64,000 nt of DNA, from positions 460,001-524,000 of the forward strand of contig CALYLW010000212.1 in NCBI GenBank assembly GCA_944989445.1, given 5' to 3'. The notes below the pieces were generated by a model, which saw only the letters and a list, made by a program, of their open reading frames with translations, made no database searches and was not told where the DNA came from. The first letter of the stretch is position 1. Each line of letters opens with the position of its first letter. This document shows positions 12,401-27,000 of the stretch, piece by piece. Made by a program: the position numbers and the translations under genes. Origin of the DNA: Ampullaceana balthica. Lineage: Eukaryota > Mollusca > Gastropoda > Lymnaeidae.

Positions 12401-15400
12401 CATTTTTAAAAATAAAAAAACAACAACATAAGTTTCCGCTTGGGGTTGAACTTAAGACCTTCCCTTACTTTGTACTATCTATCAGCAAGACTGTGGCGAA
12501 ATTTACGCCACGGGTCGTATCTTGAAACGGTACAATTATATCAATACAACTGGGAGTGTAACAGACTTTTGGAAAACAATTTGCCTGTGTAATCTGAAGG
12601 CATTTTTATCATGTCTATTAAATTACTTTCAGTTTTTAACTTGCATAACACGATGCACTGTCTGTCCCGGTCTTGCAAGTGATCTGGCCATCGCCCAGGA
12701 CGGCTGTAGTTGCAAAATTCGTGTTCATGTTCGACAAATTCATCAACATTATAATTTGCCTCTCCTAGTCCTAACTTTGCTGATAGTTCTACTGTCACGA
12801 CTTCAGTTTGAGTGGCAGCTGTTTCGTTTCCAGATCTGATAGTTGCACAACCGCCTTCTTTGTCTGAGAGCCGTAAATCTTCACGTGGCAATTTCTGGCG
12901 GGATGTTGATGGAAAGGAAACATCTTCAGGTTTAGCAGAGATATTACGATTAGGAAAATTGCTGTGAATTTAAAAAATTGGCAATTTACATTCTTGGTTT
13001 TCAATTCTTATTTCTGTTTCTCCCTGTGTTTCTTTTCCCGTCGCTTTTGAGAACCAGACTTCTGTCGATTTATTGTATGTTCTACTTTGATCTGTTTGGC
13101 ATACAATGATAACTTCATAATAAATTATTCAAATGTGGGCATAAGTAACAACTTACTTAGAAAGATGTTATCTCAAATAGCATTGTAGGTACTTTGACAA
13201 GAAATTTAAAAATTGAAATAAAAACATAGAGTATTTCAAAGGGCTATCTCTAAGTTTTCTAGAAACACCAATTTCATCTATCAATCTTGAACAGAAGTCG
13301 AGTTATCATTTTTTGAGTGAATTTTTTTAAGCCCCTTATTTAAACTATACATTTTACTAAAAAAACATTTAAACCATTTTTTAAAATTGTCACCCATTTG
13401 GCCAATAACTTTTTATTTTATCTTTTAAAGATAATTGCATCAAATTTTCAGACGACAATCACATTCTTATCTAGGTAAATGCATAAAATAAAAACAGGGT
13501 ATTAGTAGGCCTGACAGGACGTAACACAACAGCGAACGTTTCGGCAAAGAGCCTTCTTCAACGGACAAATAGTACACAAATGAAACGAATAAAACGAAAT
13601 AATAGAGAAAAAAACACTTAGCTGCGGTGAAATCCAAGTAATCCAGTAGAGATAAAGCAAGGAGAGAAAAGTAAGAGCTTAAAAAGGAAAGGAAAGGTTG
13701 GGTGTGGCCAATCAATCAGCTTGTCAGTGCGAACACAACTTTGATCCCATTTGGTGTAAGAGTCCCATATTCATGGATTAGTCTATTCTCCAGACTGACC
13801 CGGCCGGGTGTGTTTGTACAAGAAACCAAGGCGGTGACAGACATGTCATCGACGCCCATGTGGTCCCGTCCATTGAAGTGTCGGGAGACAGGATACTGTT
13901 TGTCTTGTTTAATGGCACGTACATGTTCCGCGATACAGCAAGAGAGTAACCTCCCCGTTTCACCAATGTACTTCAAAGGACAGCGCTTACACACAATGGT
14001 GTAGACCACATTGCGGCTAGTACAAAGATAGCCATTCCTAATCTTGAATATCCCCTTAGGGAAGACAATCTGGTCCGTCTGGGTAACAAAGGGACATGTC
14101 TTGCAGCGATTACGACCACATGGCTTGGTGCCCAGATGGGAGGACGGAATAAGCCAAATTAAAAAAAAATTCAATAACATGTTTATTGGATTTTAATTAA
14201 AATATGTTGAAGTAAAATGTTAAATCAATAGTTATATGTATGACAGGTAAGTAAGATTTAAAAAAATAAATAAAGTGAATGCATGAAGCCATAAATAGAG
14301 GTAAAAAGATTTGTAAAAACCACGTTTTTATAAGCGTACTAAAAAGAAGAAAATAATTGTAAAACTAATACGTTCAAATACTTTCATATAATATGACTAA
14401 AAACGTTGGGCCGGCGCTTATGAGGTTTTACATATGCAGTTCACTCATTCTCTCACTTATAGATATCTTTTTTGTTTAAAATAATGTAGTATATCCGAAA
14501 TAGTGTTTGCATTTTTTATCGCATATGTCCGATATTGTCATGTGTGGCGCAGTTCTATCGAAGTACACATATTTGTTTAATGACTTTATTTGTTTGCTTC
14601 CAGATGCAACTAAAACTCAAAATTATTTTCTAAAACTTATCTCTCTGGATGAAAAAGACCAAACGATCAGGGAAGTTGTAATAGAAAGCAGTTCCCCTGA
14701 AAAAAGTACCGTGCAAATGAGAGTCAATGTGTTCACCAGTAGACTAGTTGTCACTGTCACCAGCGGGAGTTTGGCAATGTGTAAATTTGAGATCATTGGA
14801 GGTAACTTTACGCCAAGAATTTATCATTGAAATATTGTTCTACTATTCCACTTTTTGAAATTCTATGAATATTTTTAACACTTATATATATAGTTTAATA
14901 TAACTGTAATAAAAGACAACGTTTAGAATTTTAAAAATAAAATTGTATTAGACGTTCCAAGATTTTAACATCAAACTTCAGCTGCCCCAAATCTTTTCCT
15001 TTTGTGTAATGACTAAGTATTTTTGTAATAACAAAACATGAATATTGTTTCTCCCTACAAAATATTACGAAATAATTATTCTGAGCGACTAAAAGAATTA
15101 TCTTTACATTTGGTCGAGCTTAGGTGTCTGTAATAAAAGCATTAGTAATCTATAAACATAACACATTACATTTATATAGTTTTATTATTAATGATAAACT
15201 AGGTTTCGCTGGGGCTCCGTGGCGCCCACTTTTTTAGAGCGCCTACGGAACCAACTTTTTTCAAAAGCCCAACTAACTTATGCTTCTTTGATACATTTCT
15301 TAATATTAAACTTACTGAAATTTACACAAAGTATTTTATAATAGGGATTGTAGGGCGCCTACGGCAATCACTGCAACTGTAGGGCGCCTACTTTTTTGGT

Positions 15401-18400
15401 CAAAAGCCCAAGTAACTTATCCTTGTTTGATAAATACGAAATATTAAACTTGCTGAAATGTAAACAAAGTATTTTATAATTATAATCCTCAAATCCAATT
15501 TTACATCGTGCTCTTTTCAAAAATTAAAATATAAGCTAAAACAATGACGTCAAAATATATATATTTTTACAGCGCGTCTTTAATTTAACATTATTTTGCA
15601 CACATTTTTGCGCGCCTCCGATAAACACCTTGTATTAAAATATAAGAACAAACAATGACGTTATTGCGTTACACATACAGTGAGTGAGTGACTTGGGCTA
15701 TTATCATCTTCTTATATATATTTACCCTCAATTATCTCTGACTCACTCACTGTGGTCTAATGGTAAGGGACATCACTCAGCTTTTTTTTTAAATTGAAAA
15801 TATAGACTTAAAAATCCTAATCATTTTGGTTTCCAGATTAACATTAACCAAACAACGCACGAACCTTTGACGTCAGCATTTGTGTTGTAAAGAGAGCTGA
15901 CTGAATCAAAGAGTTATTTTTTAATGCAGTAATTTGGTGCGCTGCTGTCTGGAATTAGTTAAATCGTGTGATGATTAGCACTGTAAAAATATTATATAAA
16001 TACTTTGTTTACATTTCAGGAATATTTCGTATTTATCATATAAGGATAAGTTACTTCGGCTTTTGACCAAACAAAAAGTGGGCGTCTTCGGCGCCCTACA
16101 ACCCCTATTATAAAATTCTTTGTGTACATTTTAGGAAGTTTCATATCACGTATTTATCATACAAGGAATAGTTAGTTGGGCTTTTGAAAAAGGTGGGCGC
16201 CGTATGCGCCCTAAAAAATGTGGGCGCCGCAGGCACCACGTCGCCGCAGCACAACCTAGTATTTTATATATATTCAAATTTTAAAAAAAATAATTTAAAC
16301 ATGAGTTTGTTTTAATTGGACTGTACAATAAAAAGAGTTACGGGCTCAGTCCTAACCTATGTGAGTCTTAAATAATTACATTTAATTATTTTTTTATTAT
16401 TGTTTTAATCAATTCATTTTTGTTTCATATTACTTTTAGGCCTACAAACATAAACACGCGTACTCTCAAAGTTAAGCCAAACGGACATTGAAAATGGAAG
16501 TAAAAAATAAAATTAATTTTGTTGGCATCTTTGTGATTGAGTAAAGAAGTTATCTACCACATAGACTGCAATATTCTTAATGTGAATGTCCTATGATTGT
16601 TTTTGAACGTATTCTCAACTGCAGATTGCAGACAACCTTATACTGGTCTGGATTGTACCGAAAAGTGCAACACCGCTTGCTATACTCCTGCATGCAGCCC
16701 TGATGGCCTTTGTTACGAGTGTCCCTTAGGAAGTTATGGAATGTTTTGTAACCAGAGTAAGTGTCGACACTGTTACTGTTTTCCTTTTCCCAGTCAAATC
16801 TTTTTTTTAAAAAAAGAAAAAAAGGAAACATAAAATTTTACAATAAATGCTAGCTACTTCATTAATATAAAATGTAGTGTTGCAATAAATCTCTTTCATT
16901 CTTTAGACAATTCTTATAGACGAAAAGAATACATTACTTCCACTAGACAACGACCCCCAAACACCACGCCCCTTCTAAGTGTATTTACCAACGTTTTTCA
17001 ACACGAGGCGGGGTAGTGAAGCAAATTGGAAGAAATAGTAATAGCCATGGATTTAGGAAATCATTTGACTGCATATAAGGTTGGACAGGGATGAGGTTAA
17101 ATGAATAATTGGCCGCCACTCAGGATAGTCAAATGTGGAGATCGTTGTCTGTTGAAGTGTCAATGCGCTGCCCACCCCCCACCCCCAACGACCGCCACGG
17201 TCACATCAAAATATATTGGAAGATGGTGTAAAATATATTATTTAAAGGCAAACCGCGCGGTCGGGTTAGATTTCACACCCGGAAGCAAAACAAAAAAAAA
17301 TAGACATGCCAACATAAATAAAACAAATTATTATTAGCACATGCAGACATCGTTATTGTATATAATGCTTTTATGAAACTTGTGAAAAAACACTATGTTT
17401 AAACCTTTGTATAATCTATCTCTTAATTTTGCAGCGTCCGAGGATACTTCAAGTTACGATACAGGTATCTTGTAAAGTGTATACATATATATTCATAAGA
17501 AAGTTTTACACTTAATCTTTGTTGAGTTTTACACTTCATACATCTCTCATTTCTTATCTCAATGAGTCCATGAAGTTTATTGTAATCTGGGGAAAGTTTT
17601 TTTATTTAAAAAAAAAGTTTCTATGAGCTCATACTTATAAGTAGAACCAAAATTATATCTTCAGTAAGTAGCTTGAAACGTGACACAATCAAATCATAGT
17701 AGACATTTTTAAATAAAAATACCTTAAATTAACTTTCAAATCTTGTCGTCATCTCTATCTGTCTTTCGCGGGCTCGCGGAAACAACAAAAGTCAAAAGGG
17801 ACCCACTTCCCGTGATTCTATCGAGCTGAAATTGTTCACATAGACTCATGTCAACTGACAATGCATTGTATCAAAATTGCAGATCGATCGAAATTACCTT
17901 AATTAACTTAATGCATTCATAGTTTATCTCTATATAACTAAACGTAATTCAATTTCACAGTTTGTTATTATTCGCCTTCCACGTGCTACTTGAGTTTAGT
18001 CCAGCCATCGATGTCCACACCCCATCCCCAGTTGAATTCACTCAGTTTCATTCTGTAAATTTTTGTCGCGCGAGGCGTATCATATTGAACTTAATCAATT
18101 CTTTTAGTTCTGTCTCATATATACTGGATTTATAGTGACACACTTTGTGTTTACGGGATTGTTTAATGTTATGATGACGTAGTGCACGGGGATGGTCGAA
18201 CGTTAGGATGGGTTTTTCCACTTGTGTAGAGAGAAGTTTAAGGCGATGCCTGTATGAAGCTATGTGTTTTTCCACTTGTGTAGAGAGAAGTTTAAGACGA
18301 TGACTGTATGAAGCTTAATTTTAATACAATTCACCCTTTCAGATATCTAAAATTTTAAATCATTTTAATACTTCAAACAGTTGGTTTTTTTTTGTTGAAT

Positions 18401-21400
18401 TTTTCAAAAAAGGGACGAACAACACCTCCTGCAACTGCCAGCACAATATGTGTGATGTCACTGGACACTGCCTGGAAGGCTACAAGTGTAACCCCGGATG
18501 GTTTGCTACTGACTGTCTCTACAGTAATTGAAGCGATGATTATTCATGCATTGCACAATCTAACGTGATAACGAAGACAGCAATACAGTAATTGAAACGA
18601 TGTTCATTCATGCATTACACAATCTAACGTGATAATGAATAGAGCAATAAAGTAATTGCCCAGCCCCAAATCGATCGCCCAATGACTCAATTGGGGCTCA
18701 AATTGTGGCTAAAAGCCTGCTTTTTCGAAAGATGGCTTGCGGGCTGGGAAAATGGTAACACGGCAAGGGTGCTTTATGACAAAATGCTGCGACCGCGCAA
18801 GCGAGATCCTTGGTGGAAGCTGTCTCGTAGGACCAGTCCCTCATTACGCAAATGTGGACTGACACTGTCCAACAAACAGCTACTTGCACTGGTTTGACAA
18901 AAACAGAGAACCTGGCTGCCATTTATGTGGTATGGCCGAGGAGGCAGTGGCACATCTGCTGATCGAATGCTCTGCGGCGATTGGGACGCGGACTAGTCAG
19001 ACAGCCCACGCACTGTGGAGGAATATTTCCATGGTGGCTCCCTTATGTTGAGGCTCGCCGTAGGTATTGTAGGCCGGGCTATAAGAGTCTAAGTGACTCA
19101 GCCCTTAAATGAGAATGTCAAATATTTAGTAATTGAAACGATGTTCATTCATGCATTACATCATCTAACGTGATAACGAAGACGGAAAACAGAAATGAAG
19201 AATTATTTGTTTAAAATGTTAGTATAATATTGCGAGATATCACTTTTTTGGGATAACAAAGCATGCAAATAAAAATGATTAGAATATATGTAGAATGGAA
19301 TCAATGTTGGAAGTTAGGTAGACAGACACGTACTAGAACAAGCATTAAAGGTTAAAGATAATCTGGAAATACATGAACTTTCATTCAATGCCATGATTTT
19401 ATTAGAAACTCAAAGAGTATAATATGCCGAGTTATAAGTAGAAATGTTTAACTTAACTATTGCAACTCAAGTTATAATGCTGAACACTCGTTAATGTTTT
19501 AAATGCTGTATTTACGTCATGGATTTATGAAACATTATTAGTAACTGTTTATATACTACACATATTTTACCTAGTATTAGAGTATGCATAGATAAAGATA
19601 TATTTATTCATATAATACAAACATATTTTACATATAAATTTAATTACACTCAAAACTGTTACTAAAAAAGCTCGAACACAAATTAAAAAAAAATAAATAA
19701 TTATTTGCTTAAAATAATTTAACTCAAAAATTAAGGTTGGCTCCATATGATAATTTCAATTTCTTTTTCCAGGAGATCTTGCAACGGAAGCAAAATTCAG
19801 CGTGCCATTAGTTAATGACAATGATGATTATACATGCTACATATCACACCATAGGCTTTTAAAGGCAACGTTTCGTTATTTTATCACCTTTACTTGGATA
19901 AGACTCATTTACAGCCCTGGGGGTAGGTATTAATGATGAAGTGTGGAGATTAATGCCAGGTAGTCGTCTGCAGTATTGTTGGTCATGCCTGGCAGCCTTG
20001 TATTAATTGTGTTAGTTATAAAAAAAAAGAATAGTGACGTATACTTAGGCTGCGTTCATCAATTTTGTAAATGGCAATGCATATATATATGATTGTTATG
20101 TTTTCTTTTACCTGGTGGCTCTTGTATCGGCCTGTAACATTATTACAATCACTATCATAAGCTTTTTCCGCTACAGCCCATGTAAGGCGTTGGCTTGCAC
20201 AGTCACTCACTCTACTCCATATTGATTTATCCTAAGCCCAGATTCCTACTCATTTGTTTGTGGTATTATTTCATAATAATAATAAAATATACAAGAAGCG
20301 CAGTACACCAGCCATCAGCGGGGCTCAGAGCGCTTGACATAAGAATAGTAACACTTACATTAATAAATGCATTAAATATCAAAAAATAATTTCACAATTA
20401 TACAATTACAGCAAATGCAACCAAAAACAAAATAAAATGGCATGATGGTGCCTATTAGCTACGTTTAGCATTCAGAGAAATTATCAGAGTGCATTACATC
20501 AAAGAAAAAAGAAGCCTGTTGAAGTCACAAATACGCGTTCTGAAATTATTATTTTTTATTTTCTTATTTTTTTGCATTCGAAATAAGATAACTTGTAAAG
20601 CATCGCTTTCCGTGTTAGTCGTGTCCAAACAATGAGTTTGACGGACATTGTATTTATGAAAACATTATATTCCTGAAACTTTTAGAGGGTCCTTTCCACA
20701 TCTATTTGACGTTCCAAGTCCTGAAGGACGGCTTTGTGGAGACCGACACGTGCCCCAGCCTACGAATTGTGGAGACAGGCATCGCAAGATACGATGTCTT
20801 CTGTGAAATGCCTGACCCTGTCATTGAGTTGACGCTGACCTGGAAAGAGAACGGGCACCTCTGTGCTGTTTACATAGACGGCGGTAGAGTAATGTTTCTG
20901 TTCAAAGAACTTCAGTTTTGCTGGTGACCTTTTCATAACTTCAACTTTTCTTTGGATGACGCTCCTTCTAGTAACATGGTTATAGCGTCCAATATTCCCT
21001 TTAAGCTGTGCGGTTGCGCAGATACCTCACAAAAGCCGCACAAAATTAAGAATTACCATCAGTAAATTTGGTAAAATATTGCACAAACAAATGAATGCTG
21101 TAAAACTTTGCACACGATTTTTTTTTGCACACGAGACCAACAAACTTAATGGGGAACATTCATTGCGTCCTACGCATAACCATGATTTGCGTCTAGTCCT
21201 GCATCTTTTTCAAGCTAAGAATATAGATGTTATGTTGTTGTTCCCAAAATTGTGTTTCAGGCAACCCGTTATTCATCAAATTTTCAGACGGGCAGAAGTA
21301 GAATTCAAATGTATTTAATCTTGCATATTGAGACCAGAAAAATGTTTTAATCTATCTGATTGTTATATAACAATAAATTGTTGGTGGGTAAGAACATTTA

Positions 21401-21854
21401 CAGGTTTATTACTAGATAATATCTATATCCTTTTTCTTAGTATCAATGTAATAAGAACTCCACAGAGTTTTAAAAACAGTTTTATGTACATTGTATATAT
21501 TATTTTACACAAAGATAAAGCTGTTTCTGGCTAATGACTGAGAGTTGCTACCGAAGAAAAGGATATTCATTATGTTTATTTCCAATTTATGACAGAGGAC
21601 ACGTTTAGTATTAACATTGTTTAACACACCATAAAAATAAATGTAATTATTTTTTTTTAAATTAAGATTTTTTACAAAAAAACAACAGCTACAATATATC
21701 GAGCTGAGTACTTTACGCTGTTTTAATTAAATAATTTTAATCAAACTAAAACAAATATTTATAACACCGAGTTTACGCGAAATGTACTATAAAAAATTTT
21801 TTTTGTATAAGTTTGTTCAAAATTTGCACGCATTGGTGTTTTTTATAAAATAAG

Positions 21855-21950
<96 letters not shown>

Positions 21951-23969
21951 CGTTTCCATTTTCCCCAATCCTGCATAGAATGAGTTTACACACTTCGATT
22001 TTTTAAAAAAATACATCTTTTAACCTTTTATAATAAATCAAAAGCTAAAATTGATGTTTCCAAACATTGAGAGAAACCTTCGTCAAGTTTCGTTTCAACC
22101 ATGACGCTAAAACAATAAATTCATGGTTAAACCACTCCGTCTTTTAATGTTAAGTAACTTTATCAACAGGACGTAACCTGGCCGCGATTGCAGAGTTGAG
22201 TTTCCCACACGCTAACATTGATAATCATCTTATGAAGTACATATCTACGGTATTACGAGATGGGAGCTACAGTGACTCTCACTGCTTCCAGCTGAGCGAA
22301 GGTCGTTTTTCGACACTTCTGTTTCGTCTGAAGGAACCACGGCGGGTGGGAATGATAAACATATATGCAGGTAATGTTCATCCATTACATTGTTTATTAT
22401 ACACATTTAGAACATAAACTCTGTTGCCACATTAATGGTAATATGAGCAAGCAGGTTGCAATAAAAGGTAATATTTATTTATTTTGCATCATTTGACTTT
22501 TTAATAAATAGAAAATTTTTTTTTAAAAATCACATTTTTATAAGCGACTAAAAAGAAGAAAATATTTTTTTTTCTCACAGAATTGCGAAGGAAAAATCTT
22601 TTTCTGGATTGATCAAAATTTCAAACTTATATTCTCAAGTACTATGATGTAATATGACTAAAAAAGTGGGGCGGGCGCTTCTCAGTCTTAACTAACTCAA
22701 TTCACTGATTTTCTTACTCGTCATTTGTAAACCCTAATTATTTTAGCCAAACGCATAAAAAGCGCCCGCCCACGTTTTTAGTCATATTACATCATATTAT
22801 TTGAGCATATAAGTTTGAACTTTTATGAATCCAGAAAAAGATTTTTCCTTCACAATTCTGTGAAAAAGAAAATTATTTTCTTCATTTTAGTCCACTTATA
22901 AAAACGTGGATTTTACAAAATCTTTTTTTTTACTTCTATTTATTTTATTCTTTTTAGTCAAGGTGAATGCTATGGTGAGTTTTAAAGTATTGATTAAGTT
23001 GAAAAAAAATACGCATTGCCCGACAAACATTTACAGACTGGAAATGACTGATCTCCCCTTAATGTTAAACATGGTTGATGTGGTCGGGGTTGGTGTGAAC
23101 TCGGGTCGTGAATGTAATGTAAACAAGAGCAGACGAATAATACATATGCTTATATATAGATAAACTAAAATTTTCAATAATTTAATAATGGTATATTCGA
23201 TCGATCTGAAATTTTGATACAATGAATTTTCATCCAAGAACTATCTGTTGTAAAATTTTGAAATCTCTAGAACTATCAAAAGTTGTTAATTGTACGTTGG
23301 CAGATTTGAAAAATTGTGGAAAGAACAAACAAACAGCAACGAAAGTGAGTTAATAAAAACGTGTTAAAAATGGAACACTTCCTAACTGATAAAGAGATTA
23401 AAGTGCTGATTAATGATTAGACATTTTACGAAAAATGAAACATCTTAAGTCGTAACTAAGTGGAAAAAAGTAATTAGTACAAAGGTCAACGCCAAAGTCG
23501 TGGCCCTAAAATATCACCAATGCTTCTGCAGCCCCTACATTACACCGCCACATATGAAAACATCACCATCTGTGCAATTCTGTGAAAGTAGCAATTGGTG
23601 ATATGTGCTAGTGTATCAAACTTATACAAATAGAGGAACACACGTGGAATTATGGATGAGTTTAAATGTGGCACTGAAAATTTAACGCTTGACATCCACT
23701 CATTTATTTCAATCGAAGGTGTACAAAATACAACATCTTTAAAATCAAATTCTATTTTGTTGATGGTTGTCCGTTACAATTTGAACACATAAATTTATGT
23801 ATGTATTTATTTATTGCAAGGACAACCCAATTTTCGAATGTGATATTTACATACATCTAAAATTGTCAAAACCATGTCTTCGTGAAACACAAGCGTGGTC
23901 ATTTCAGTTGCTATGAAACTTCTTGGAATTGTTCGATTTGTAAATCGTCTGTTGGTAAAAGAAGATAAT

Positions 23970-24066
<97 letters not shown>

Positions 24067-27000
24067 CATATTCACGACTTTTACTCACAGTGAATTCTCC
24101 TGGAGAAAGCTGCGAGTTCACCGTTAAATACCTCGACGACTCAAGCTCTATTTCTGGAGAGATCACCCTGACCTCGAGCAAAAACGTTTTTCACCTGCCC
24201 GTACCTGAGAGGCCTGTAGTCACGGCGATAGAGGTCCGCCTTATCAAAGGGTTGATGAGGCTTTGTGAGCTGGAGGTGTTTGGAGGTAAAATGCTGTGCC
24301 AATCGGGAATTTGTTTCTCTACGCATTAACCTCATCATTTCTTTCATCTTTTTGGGTCCAATCTATCAGTGTTAATAAACAATTTTATTTTTTAAAAAAC
24401 TGTTAAGCTTTCCATTATCGATATTTCTTTATATAATAATTGAAGTACACTTAATAATACTAAATAGATCATTCGATAAACTTAGTTTCTTTTATTTACT
24501 CAATACTTAAGAACACTTAGGTCTATGGTCAGATTTTTTTAGGAGTATATGATAATGTTAAAAGTTGCTATATTATTCTTTACTTATATGTTCATTCAAC
24601 TCACCGAACCATGTGTATACCTGTCTGTCAGGAATATTCTGTAACAAAAAATATTTCATAGTTAGTAAAAGAGATTAAATATTTGTATAGATGAATTTTC
24701 ATTAAAAAAAATATATGACAACAGAAAGAAATATGCGTGATTTCATTTGTATAACCACTTTTAATATTCATATTTTAGTACGATTTGAATGACATATTTG
24801 GGAAATGTATTTTAGCTCTTTAATTATAATTGCCTATTTTAGACCTGGAAAATGTCAGGATTTAGTTTCATAAATGCACATCTTTCCCACGTACTGACCG
24901 CGCTGCCTGGTTGCACCAATGTATCATCACTCTGCCACAATGACTGATAGAGTTTCTCATAAACTTGTTTCATTAACAGATTGTCCCCCGCCTTACCACG
25001 GCACACTCTGCAACAAATACTGTAAACCAAACTGCTTGAATGACGTGTGCAACTATGAAGGGGCGTGTCTTGAGTGTGATATAAACAGTTCAGGTTTAAC
25101 GTGCGATAAAGGTAGAGCATTAAAAAAATGTAAATACTTCGAAACGTTTTTATTTTTAAATATGACATTTTATTTTATTTTAATCAAACCGAGATGACGC
25201 ACGTCTTTGTCAGTCACAGCTATAAAAGTGCAAATGAGTAATCCCGCAGTATCAGAGGAGTCATTAATGGAGTGCTGAAGGTGCGGACCACACCATGTGA
25301 CATGATCAGGAGATCAGGTAGTAAAAGTTAAGTCCCCTCTTCACACCATGATGGCCTATGGGAGCCAGTGAAGTAACGTTCACGGTCTTTTGTTAGCCAT
25401 GACAGACGAGGGATTGTTTGGCTAGCACAATGCCCAACAATCAAAAGATACGACATCAAAATTTAAAATTATGTATGTTCCCGTTATTGGGCAATAACAA
25501 ATTCGGAGGAGGTCTACGGGGAAAGTCGTGAGGGGGTGACACTCTGAGCTACCGCACTGGGTGACATCAATCTTAGTGACGCCTCTGCTCAATAACGTAT
25601 TACGGCTTAAGCACTCATCACAGGTGACTTCTTGTTCCCAATCAAAGCAACTCGTCCTGAGTTACAGTGGAATGAATTTAGACCAGTGCTTAAACTTTCA
25701 TCTAAACTTTCATCTAAACTTTCATCTAAACTTTCATCTAAACTTTCATCTAAACTTTCATCCAAACTTTCATCTAAACTGTCATCCAAACTTTCATCTA
25801 AACTGTCATCCAAACTTTCATCTAAACTTTCATCAAAACTTTCATCTAAACTTTCATCTAAACTTTCATCTAAACTTTCATTCAAACTTTCCTCTAAACT
25901 TTCATCTAAACTTTCATCGAAACTTTCATCTAAACTGTCATCCAAACTTTCATCTAAACTTTCATCTAAACTTTCATTCAAACTTTCATCTAAACTTTCA
26001 TTTAAACTTTCATCTAAACTTTCATCCAAACTTTCATTTAAACTTTCATCTAAACTTTCATTCAAACTTTCCTCTAAACTTTCATTTAAACTTTCAACTA
26101 AACTTTCATTCAAACTTTCATCTAAACTTTCATCTAAACTTTCATTTAAACTTTCATCTAAACTTTCATCTAAACTTTCATCTAAACTTTCATTCAAACT
26201 TTCATCTAAACTTTCATCTAAACTTTCATTTAAACTTTCATCTAAACTGTCATCCAAACTTTCATCTAAACTTTCATCTAAACTTTCATCTAAACTTTCA
26301 TCTAAACTTTCATTTAAACTTTCATCTAAACTTTCATTTAAACTTTCATCTAAACTTTCATCTAAACTTTCATTTAAACTTTCATCTAAACTGTCATCCA
26401 AACTTTCATCTAAACTTTCATCCTAATTTTCATCTAAATTTTCATCTAAACTTTCGGCTAAACTTTAATCCAAACTTACAACTAAACTTTTATCCAAACT
26501 TACATCAAAACTTTCATCTAAACTATCATCTAAACTTTCATCTAAACTTTTATCTAAACTTTCATCTAAACTTTCATTTAAACTTTCATCCTAATTTTCA
26601 TCTAAATTTTCATCTAAACTTTCGGCTAAACTTTAATCCAAACTTACAACTAAACTTTTATCCAAACTTACATCAAAACTTTCATCTAAACTATCATCTA
26701 AACTTTCATCTAAACTTTTATCTAAACTTTCATCCAAACTTTCATCCAAACTTTCATCCAAACATTCATCTAAACTATCATCTAAACTTTCATCTAATCT
26801 TTCATCTAAACTTTTATCTAAACTTTCATCCAAACTTTCATCCAAACTTACATCTAAACTTTTATCTAAACTTTCATCCAAACTTACATCCAAACATTCA
26901 TCTAAACTATCATCTAAACTTTCATCTAAACTTTTATCTAAACTTTCATCCAAACTTTCATCCAAACTTACATCTAAACTTTTATCTAAACTTTCATCCA

